Below, in pieces: positions 40,397 through 49,323 of a stretch of 64,000 bases of DNA. Position 1 is the stretch's first letter; every line of letters begins with the position of its first letter. The translations under genes and the position numbers were made by a program. The notes beneath the pieces are model-generated. The model searched no databases and was not told where the DNA came from. It was given only the letters and a program-made list of their open reading frames with translations. The DNA comes from Lantana camara. Its lineage: Eukaryota > Streptophyta > Magnoliopsida > Lamiales > Verbenaceae. Where the stretch lies: contig CM074856.1 in the NCBI GenBank assembly GCA_037501455.1, positions 89,354,001 through 89,418,000 on the forward strand. The letters run 5' to 3'.

Positions 40397-43120
40397 TGTA
40401 ACGCCCCGGTTTTTCCTTACAATCATTATGTGATATTATATGTTACTTTATAATTTTATAACATTATATGCATTATGTTGATATAAACTTATATGAATTA
40501 CCATTAACGTGGAAATTACGTGAACTAATTGATAACGTGCTTAATTGTATGAATTAAGTGATCTAATTGAATTAAATGTCCTTAATTGCTCTCTTGTGTG
40601 AATTCTTGGATTTAAATGTATATCATGACTTGAAGTTAATTGCATCATTTGTTAGAGATTATACTTATGTGCATTAATTTAAATAAGCAAGGGACTTTTA
40701 TGCAAATAAGGATGAATCAAATATTTCCATACATGACTTTAGGATATATCTCTTAATTCATCCAAAATCTTCCATTATATTCCATTCATCCAAGAACAAA
40801 GAATACACACACATACACCTAGCAAATGTCGGTTTTTACACCTTGAGAAGAGGAAGAAGATATTAACCCTAATTCAAGCTAGAATTGAAGGGAATTGTGA
40901 AGTAGGAGCACCATCAACCTCATATCATCATCTCATCACCATTTCTTTTGATTCAAGGTAGGAATTAGAGATTTCATAAAATTCTTGAATATTTGATCAA
41001 GCATGAATTTATGAATTTGTTGATGAATTCTTGCATAATTAGAGTAGAAAGCATGATAGTGATCATAAGGAGTAAGGATTGCATGAAAATTCTTGAAGAT
41101 TGGAAGCATATGTATAAATATGGGGGTTTCATCATGAAATTTTGATGCCTTGATGTATATTTCTTGATTTTTTGAGTGAATAAGTGTAGTATAATGTATA
41201 TTTGATGTGTTTTGATAATTGTTATGCAGTTATCATGCATTTGTTGATGTTTTGGTGATTTTTGGCATGAAAATCCCCTGTTTTTCCCCTGTTTTCTGCT
41301 GCTGCCTATATGGTCGCGCCCGCGACCTGTTTATATGTAAAAATGGTCGCTCCCGCGACCCCATTTTGGCCAACTTTTGACTTTTGGAAAATTGCATGAA
41401 AATTTCGGAAATTTGTGAAGGATTTTGGCCACGCCCGCGACCACCCCCCAGAAACTGCATTTTGTCCAACTTCGAACCTACGCCATTTTCACCTCACTTT
41501 GAATTAGAAAACGTGCCATATAGAGTTGGAAAGGTCTATGTGTCTACTTTCATTCCCAGCAAGCAAAACTCAATTCCCCTTCTATAATTTAAGATATTAT
41601 AGTTTTCCCACAACATGTGCATTTCCCCAAAATTGTCAAGTTTTCCTAAACTTCACCAAAATCTTTCATATTGCATTCCTTTCACTTTCTTGGCTCCCAT
41701 ATGTGAATTATATGACTTTTATGTCCTATTTGATCATTGTTATCTTAAATTGCTAAATTGAACATGTCATGATCGTTATTGATTGAAATTGTATAAGTGA
41801 TATTATTGGAACATGCAGTTCGTCTTCGTTGGTTCATAAGGGTAGAGTCTTATGTACACTTGTACCTTTGTTACACAGATCACGGTCCGGGAGATGAGGA
41901 ACATGCTCCATAAGGTGTATCCTTTCTTCTTGTGTTGGTAAATGTGAGGTTTAATTTCTAGATATATAGAACCCTAAAACCCTACTTGATGTTTCAGCCA
42001 AAATGTATCTATATATTTATAGTTTTCCCAACTTTAATTACCTCAAAATTGATCGATTGTAATTGTTATTGTACTGACTGATTGTTATCGTATTGAATTG
42101 ATTAATTGTTTTGGCGAGTAAATCATGTTCACATTAGGCCCGAGGGTAGTGTACTGAGCCAACCGAGGAAGCAAGGGTTGACGGGTAACTCTTGCACTAT
42201 CCTCACAACTTTGGGATGCCCCCTGAATCCACTAGGAGATTAGTGGAGAAAAGAGTTCCGGGTATAGGGAATCATGAACCCTATACTCAATGAGCATGGA
42301 TGGCGGGGCCTTGCAATCCCCCGTCAACCGGAGGAAGAAGGAGACTGGGGACGGGCCCGACACCACGGATTATCCTCGGGTTATTGTCATGATTGCACTT
42401 ATTGATTGTCTTGCTTGAATACAATACGCACGAATGCACAATAATTGAACTGCATGATCACCTATTGATTAATAAAGCAAGCACGAATTGTACACAGTCG
42501 GAGTAAGGTTGGAGAATTGCCCTCACTCGCCGGGCCACTGATTGAAATGAATTGTAATTGATTGTATTGTTAAATTGGATAGTAATCTCGGGCGAAGATT
42601 ATTTCTTTTATTAATTTATATTGTTTCCACTGTAAAAGACTGTACCCGAGATTATAGCTTGCATGATACGTGCGCTAATATTTATTTAAACCCCTCACTC
42701 AGTCTATGGTAGACTGACACCTCACACTTTTCAGGTACTTTCAGTGGTGTGCTAGGCGGGAGTCCGAGTTGTGTCCAGTTGTCGAGATGAGTCTAGCATT
42801 GCATTTTTATGTTATGGACATTTATGGATCAATTAGGTTGTTGTTATGGATATGGTGGAGATGATAATGTATTGATATAAAGTTGGAAGTTAACTCTTTT
42901 GGGATATTTGATATATGCTAATGAAATTATTATGCTTCCGCTTTAAATTCCTAGACTTGGACTTGAATGGTTTGAGGGTTAGTCCCGCCTAGATAGTGAG
43001 TTTTTTTTTTTTATTGTCACCCGTTCGCCATGAGTCCGGTTCATATATGGACTACCCATTTCATGTGTGAGCTAGACTTATGGTGCGGGGGTGTGGTATC
43101 TCGGCATTCCGGGTGCTACA
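40397..43120 (+). repeat. Element C 5' LTR
   Basis: Starts TGTAACGCCCC and ends GGTGCTACA. Sense order: CATC-rich stretch and TTCAAG/GTAGG at 40957/40958, three palindromes (41312, 41345, 41427), a block shared with A and D (about 41480-41710), acceptor-like TTTGTTACACAG ending 41878, the CTCAGTCTATGGTAGACTGA hairpin, then CTAGGCGGGA 42752-42761 with TCCCGCCTAG 42983-42992. Confidence 0.93.
41312..41442. repeat. Palindrome array in C 5' LTR (GGTCGCGCCCGCGACC)
   Basis: Three 16-bp dyads at 41312-41327, 41345-41360 and 41427-41442. The 3' LTR has four (47107, 47140, 47213, 47246), so one copy was gained or lost between LTRs of a single element. Confidence 0.85.
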
Positions 43121-43127
43121 TCTGAAG

Positions 43128-43139
43128 TGGTATCAGAGC
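43128..43139 (+). other. Primer binding site, element C
   Basis: TGGTATCAGAGC, 7 nt after the LTR end. Initiator-Met-tRNA type. Confidence 0.9.
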
Positions 43140-45101
43140 CCAGTTACAAAACCGAGGTTCTAGTGTCGTGTCTCGTGAGTCTAGGTCGAACGGCATAGAC
43201 TCTTAGTTGGAATTACTTGAACTTATTTGAACTTACCTGAACATCCTTGAGCTACTTGATAACTTGTACTTGTAGTTATTATTGGCATTAATTGTTGATT
43301 AATTGATTTCACGTTGCTTGAATTTTATATGTCCAATGTGTTTTAATTTTTATTTTATTGAATTATTTGCCACATTCTGCATCAAATCCGTGTCTTTGGC
43401 ATCAATTATGTGTCATGAGCATGTATTAACTCCATGCATTTATATTTGAGACAAGTTGTGATTATAGGTTATAAAGATCATGTCAAACCACGACCAATTT
43501 CTACAACAACATTAATTTACCGCAAGTCATTCTCTCGCTTTGAAGTTACAAGGAATGCAATGAAAGCTATATAAAAGAGTTGGGAGTCAAGGTTTTTCTT
43601 GATGGAGGTATGTTTCGAAGGTGAGGATTCGGAATAAAAGGTTTGAATTGTGGAATGATTTCCAAGCTTTAAGGACTAACCATGAACCCTGTTAGAGCCT
43701 TAATTTTGGAGGTGTTGGTGATGACGGGAGGGAATTTGAGGCAGAAGAAGGGGTAAATTTAGAAATTTTAGGGTCCGAAAGAGGAAGTAAATGATTTAAG
43801 GGAGATGAGCTTGTCAATGAGTTCAAGATTAGGAAAGGTCTAGCACCAAAGGTTGGATTTTTGGATAGGTTGGAGTTTATTTTCCATACCCAAGTTGAAT
43901 GGTCATGTTGAGAGCGTGAAGTGGAAGTAACTTACAAGATCTAGTGAGGTTAAGGGATAATTAAGGAAGATAATGATTCAAGGTTCGGATGTATAACTGA
44001 AATAAGGATTTCTGTTTGTTGGAACTAAAATTCAAGTATGAGAGGAAAGTAACTCAAATGATTTGGGTCAAGGTCGAAATTTGGGGATTAAGTTTCGGAA
44101 TGAATTGAGACATTTTCGACCTTGGAACAAGATTTGGATTAACTTGGAAAAAATTAGGAAATTGAGCCATTTTGGGCTTCTACAGATGACAAATTGGAAG
44201 GATTGAACAACGAGGTAATTGACGTAGATCTACAAGAATCGAAATATGTGGATTTCGGGTTAAGAAGACAGTCGGATGGGAAGAGTAAAGAAAGCAACTA
44301 ATATGGAGATTGCTAGTTCGTGGTAAATCAAAGAATTAAAGATTCCATTTCGGTCGGATGGAATTTATTTTACATATCCAAGCTGAATTATTCTGTATTG
44401 CGGTTGAATTGGGAGATATGGAACAACAAATGGAAACGGTAAGGAACGATAAAGGAATTTTGAAGGAAATTATATGCTCAAGGTGTAGGCAAGCAAGAAA
44501 ACAAGTCCCAAAGAAAAGATTTAGAGGATTTCAATCAAGGCGGCGACTCGATGAATTCGGGATTATAATTGGAGCCTAGCCTTCAAGAGAAATTAGGATA
44601 TTAACTTCATTGGTGCAGAAGGATTTAAGTTCGGGAGTCGTCATTGTGGTTTATACGGTTATATAAGTTGATACAAGAAACTTTGATTAAGGAAATACTT
44701 ATGGTGAAAATTCGAGCAATACTGAAGATCGATACTTGGAAAGGAATTTGGGTTCAAGAACTTTCAATTTCGAGCTATGGAGGGGTACAAGTTGGTGTCA
44801 GGAAATCTAGAGATTTAGAAGACTGTGGTTAATAAGAAATGACTAACAAATGCAAGGAAAGCTTGTAATTCAACAAACATGGAACGAGTGTCAAGCTAAA
44901 TGACGTAATTACGGTGACAGGTTCAATGCATCCATGAGCACGTGCATCATATGCTACTTTAAATTGTTTAAATCTCTTTATTTATATATGCTTGCCTAAT
45001 TAAGCCTAATTGTTCTAATGTGTTGCATTTTGTTATTTACAAATGTGCTAAGTGAATTAGCATATTAATCTAACATACATATCTAGTGTCTTAATTACAG
45101 G
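43140..45101 (+). mobile_element. Element C non-coding leader
   Basis: Nearly 2 kb between primer site and gag, with only short unsupported ORFs. Its sequence is related to the A internal region on the minus strand, for example the TCGGATGGGAAGAG block near 44272. It ends in CTTAATTACAG, a strong 3' splice-site match, one base before the gag ATG. Confidence 0.65.
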
Positions 45102-45809
45102 ATGCCTCAAGGTTGCCCTCAAGAGTTTTTCGATTCCTTGGTTCGTCTTGTTGATCAAAAGATAAAAGAGTATGTTTCTTCATCACCACAACCGGCTCAA
45201 ATTTCCATAGCAATTAAGGAGTTTCGGAATCAACAAACTTCAAAATTCCCTGAAGGAAATGATATGCAAGTCGAGTCACGGCTCAAGAAAATTAAAAGAG
45301 TGTGGGAACTAATTCCGTATAACTCTCAAGAGAAGGTTCGCTGCACCACTCCTTTGAATACAAGGAGGTTTAATCCCCAACCCGGACAGGCTTCAAGTTC
45401 AAAATTAGGACAGAATTTCAATAAAGGAAAGCGACCTATTTCTCATCATACACCCATACCTCAAGAAAGATCACAAAAGAAAAGGAATCGATCATTTGGA
45501 TCGGGTTCGGGAGCTTCACGTACTCTGGCTTCAACAACATCGTCGAGGAAGCTTCTTTGCACTTATTGTGGACATGACACACATACTTATGAGGGTTGCA
45601 GAAAGCGGTTGGGTTTATGCTTGTATTGTGGAAGCGATGAGCATTATGTAGGCACATGCCCAAAACGACGAGGGAAGTCTATCAGGGGTGAGAGACCGCT
45701 TGCTCGGGCTCAAGTATATGCTTTTGAGAGAGAGGTGCAGAATATAAATGTGGATCCAGTCATGGTAGAAGAAGGTATCAATTATATGCATGTTATAATC
45801 AAACGGTGA
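45102..45809 (+). CDS. Nucleocapsid-like gag protein of element C (two CCHC zinc knuckles)
   Basis: 235 residues from an ATG just after a CAG acceptor-like site. A helical stretch (PQEFFDSLVRLVDQKIKEYV) lies at residues 6-25 and a conserved KKIKRVWEL at 62-70. A basic Ser-rich linker follows. The knuckles C-x2-C-x4-H-x4-C lie at 153-166 and 173-186. After them RPLARAQVYAFERE resembles the gag-protease junction of Ty3/gypsy chromoviruses (family knowledge), and the ORF ends there. No protease DTG/DSG follows. The N-terminal capsid domain is absent: chromovirus gag is usually clearly longer. Likely role: binding and packaging element RNA, with enzymes from an autonomous relative (inference). 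The frame is intact, unlike B, which lost its tail. Confidence 0.8.
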   Translation: MPQGCPQEFFDSLVRLVDQKIKEYVSSSPQPAQISIAIKEFRNQQTSKFPEGNDMQVESRLKKIKRVWELIPYNSQEKVRCTTPLNTRRFNPQPGQASSSKLGQNFNKGKRPISHHTPIPQERSQKKRNRSFGSGSGASRTLASTTSSRKLLCTYCGHDTHTYEGCRKRLGLCLYCGSDEHYVGTCPKRRGKSIRGERPLARAQVYAFEREVQNINVDPVMVEEGINYMHVIIKR

Positions 45810-45997
45810 ACGATACATTTAATCATGCATATCACGTGCATCATAGATCTTAATGTTGTTGTATTTAACTTTTGGTTAGTTACAAGTTAGTTGGTTATGA
45901 GTGGTACTTATGTGATTAATATGATTGTACTTACCTATGTGACATTTATGCGAGTATTACTATAATCTATTTCCCAAATTGCTATCGTGTGCGTATA

Positions 45998-46129
45998 TGA
46001 GAGACGGGGTTCTCTCAATTCTTGTTGGAAGACGGGGTTCTTTCATTTCTTGTTGAGAGACGAGGTTCTCTCAATTCTTGTTGAAAGACGGGGTTCTTTC
46101 ATTTCTTGTGAACGAGACGGGGTTCTCTT
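45998..46129 (+). other. PPT-proximal hairpin array, element C
   Basis: Five dyads with a period of about 28 bp at 45998-46017, 46027-46044, 46054-46072, 46082-46101 and 46113-46129. Examples are TGAGAGACGGGGTTCTCTCA and TGAAAGACGGGGTTCTTTCA. G-to-A changes on the left arm are matched by C-to-T on the right arm. The loop CGGGGT is almost invariant. The linker is ATTTCTTGT-like. Confidence 0.82.
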
Positions 46130-46162
46130 TTGGCTTGTGCATCATTTTTGAAACTCGACAGT

Positions 46163-46199
46163 GGACCTGGGGACCAGGTCCTTTTAAGGGGGGGAGAAT
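46163..46199 (+). other. GGACC hairpin and polypurine tract, element C
   Basis: GGACCTGGGGACCAGGTCC (46163-46181) is a 19-base hairpin that abuts the PPT TTTTAAGGGGGGGAGAAT (46182-46199), which touches the 3' LTR. The same pair is found in A, B and D (AGGA or GGGA loops), so it is a fixed module of the lineage. Confidence 0.85.
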
Positions 46200-48921
46200 T
46201 GTAACGCCCCGGTTTTTCCATACAATCATTATGTGATATTATATGTTACTTTATAATTTTATAACATTATATGCATTATGTTGATATAAACTTATATGAA
46301 TTATCATTAACGTGGAGATTACGTGAACTAATTGATAACGTGCTTAATTGTATAAATTAAGTGATCTAATTGAATTAAATGTCCTTAATTGCTCTCTTGT
46401 GTGAATTCTTGTGTATATCATGACTTGAAGTTAATTGCATCATTTGTTAGAGATTATACTTATGTGCATTAATTTAAATAAGCAAGGGACTTTTATGCAA
46501 ATAAGGATGAATCACATATTTCCATACATGACTTTAGGATATATCTCTTAATTCATCCAAAATCTTCCATTATATTCCATTCATCCAAGAACAAAGAATA
46601 CACACACATACACCTAGCAAATGTCGGTTTTTACACCTTGAGAAGAGGAAGAAGATATTAACCCTAATTCAAGCTAGAATTGAAGGGAATTGTGAAGTAG
46701 GAGCACCATCAACCTCATATCATCATCTCATCACCATTTCTTTTGATTCAAGGTAGGAATTAGAGATTTCATGAAATTCTTGAATATTTGATCAAGCATG
46801 AATTTATGAATTTGTTGACGAATTCTTGCATAGTTAGAGTAGAAAGCATGATAGTGATCATAAGGAGTAAGGATTGCATGAAAATTCTTGAAGAATGGAA
46901 GCATATGTATAAATATGGGGGTTTCATCATGAAATTTTGATGCCTTGATGTATATTTCTTGATTGTTTGAGTGAATAAGTGTAGTATAATGTATATTTGA
47001 TGTGTTTTGATAATTGTTATGCAGTTATCATGCATTTGTTGATGTTTTGGTGATTTTTGGCATGAAAATCCCCTGTTTTTCCCCTGTTTTCTGCTGCTGC
47101 CTATATGGTCGCGCCCGCGACCTGTTTATGTGTAAAAATGGTCGCTCCCGCGACCCCATTTTGGCCAACTTTCGACTTTTGGAAAATTGCATGAAAAATT
47201 CGGAAAATATTAGGTCGCGCCCGCGACCATTTTGTGAAGGATTTGGGCCACGCCCGCGACCACCCCCCAGAAACTGCATTTTGTCCAACTTCGAACCTAC
47301 ACCATTTTCACCTCACTTTGAATTAGACAACGTGCCATATAGCGTTGGAAAGGTCTATGTGTCTAATTTCATTCCCAATAAGCAAAACTCAATTCCCACC
47401 TCTATAATTTAAGATATTACAGTTTTCCCACAACATGTGCATTTTCCCAAAATTGTCAAGTTTTCCTAAACTTCACCAAAATCTTTGATATTGCATTCCT
47501 TTCACTTTCTTGGCTCCCATATATGAATTATATGACTTTTATGCCCTATTTGATCATTGTTATCTTAAATTGCTAAATTGAACATGTCATGATCGTTATT
47601 GATTGAAATTGTATAAGTGACATTATTGGAACATGCCGTTCGTCTTCGTTGGTTCATAAGGGTAGAGTCTTATGTACACTTGTACCTTTGTTACACAGAT
47701 CACGGTCCGGGAGACGAGGAACACGCTCCATAAGGTGTATCCTTTCTTCTTGTGTTGGTAAATGTGAGGTTTAATTTCTAGATATATAGAACCCTAAAAC
47801 CCTACTTGATGTTTCAGCCAAAATGTATCTATATATTTATAGTTTTCCCAACTTTAATTACCTCAAAATTGCTCAATTGTAATTGTTATTGTACTGACTG
47901 ATTGATTAATTGTTTTGGCGAGTAAAGCATGTTCACATTGGGCCCGAGGGTAGTGTACTGAGCCAACCGAGGAAGCAAGGGCTGATGGGTAACTCTTGCA
48001 CTATCCTCACAACTTTGGGATGCCCCCTGAATCCACTAGGAGATTAGTGGAGGAAGGAGTTCCGGGTATAGGGAATCATGAACCCTATACTCAATGAGCA
48101 TGGATGGTGGGGCCTTGCAATCCCCCATCAACCGGAGGAAGAAGGAGACTGGGGACGGGTCCGGCACCACGGATTGTCCTCGGGTTATTGTCATGATTGC
48201 ACTTATTGATTGTCTTGCTTGAATACAATATGCACGAATGCACAATAATTGAACTGCATGATCACCTATTGATTAATAAAGCAAGCACGAATTGTACACA
48301 GTCGGAGTAAGGTTGGAGAATTGCCCTCACTCGTCGGGCCACTGATTGAAATGAATTGTAATTGATTGTATTGTTAAATTGGATAGTTGTAATCTTGGGC
48401 GAAGATTATTTCTTTTATTAATTTGTATTGTTTCCACTACAAAAGACTTTACTCGAGATTATAGCTTGCATGATACGTGCGCTAATATTTATTTAAACCC
48501 CTCACTCAGTCTGTGGTAGACTGACACCTCACACTTTTTAGGTACTTTCAGTGGTGTGCTAGGCGTGAGTCCGAGTTGTGTCCAGTTGTCAAGATGAGTC
48601 TAGCATTGCATTTTTATGTTATGGACATTTATGGATCAATTAGGTTGTTATGGATATGGTGGAGATGATAATGTATTGATATAAAGTTGGAAGTTAACTC
48701 TTTTGGGATATTTGATATATGCTAATGAAATTATTATGCTTCCGCTTTAAATTCCTAGACTTGGACTTGAATGGTTTGAGGGTTAGTCCCGCCTAGCTAG
48801 TGAGTTTTTTTTTATTGTCACCCGTTCGCCATGAGTCCGGTTCATATATGGACTACCCATTTCATGTGTGAACTAGACTTATGGTGCGGGGGTGTGGTAT
48901 CTCGGCGTTCCGGGTGCTACA
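46200..48921 (+). repeat. Element C 3' LTR
   Basis: Same order of modules as the 5' LTR, with donor-like site at 46752/46753 and acceptor-like site ending 47698. It has lost about 10 bp near 46410 (TTGGATTTAAATG region) and has one extra palindrome at 47213-47228. Confidence 0.93.
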
Positions 48922-48926
48922 ATGTA

Positions 48927-49323
48927 TATGTATAAAGTAAGATATTATGTATATTATATGTATTTATAATCTTTACTGCTCTATTAATATATACATATAT
49001 AATGCATGTGTGAGTGTTTTAGTGTAGGGAAATTATGCATATAAATGTATGTATAAAATTGCATGTCTCTTGCATGAATGAATGATATAAATGAAATGTT
49101 ATTCTATTGAAATTAGTTTAAATATATATATACTCATATATGAAAATATGTTGTGAAATGATATGTAATGGAATTGCAATTAAAATGATCACCTAGACAA
49201 GCAAGCAATTAATCAAATAATCATTTGGTCGCATAATGCAATTAAACATGCTTAACAATTCTAACTCTCAGACTCACACGCGTGGCGCGCGTACCTGAAT
49301 AATTAAAATTACGTGGCGTTACA
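48927..49323 (-). repeat. Element D 3' LTR, right segment
   Basis: Resumes the D LTR after C and ends ACGTGGCGTTACA. In sense this is the LTR start TGTAACGCCACG. It matches 55072-55473. Confidence 0.88.

Larger units (their letters stand above)
40397..48921 (+). mobile_element. Element C: complete gag-only long-LTR retrotransposon
   Basis: LTRs 40397-43120 and 46200-48921 (about 2.72 kb each) flank a 3.08-kb internal region. Perfect 5-bp target duplication ATGTA (40392-40396 and 48922-48926). Primer site at 43128-43139, PPT at 46182-46199. It encodes one nucleocapsid-like protein. The pre-insertion site is intact in the other LTR of D near 55067-55085 (GATATAGGATGTATATGTAT). The two LTRs differ by several small indels and a modest number of substitutions. 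Confidence 0.94.

Noticed and set aside
43128..43139. Possible tRNA gene because of the tRNA-complementary 12-mer
   Set aside because: Only the primer-site complement is present, with no cloverleaf around it.
45998..46129. Possible CRISPR-like array because of regular repeats and spacers
   Set aside because: This is a plant retrotransposon. The spacers are themselves repeated, and the units are hairpins beside a PPT.
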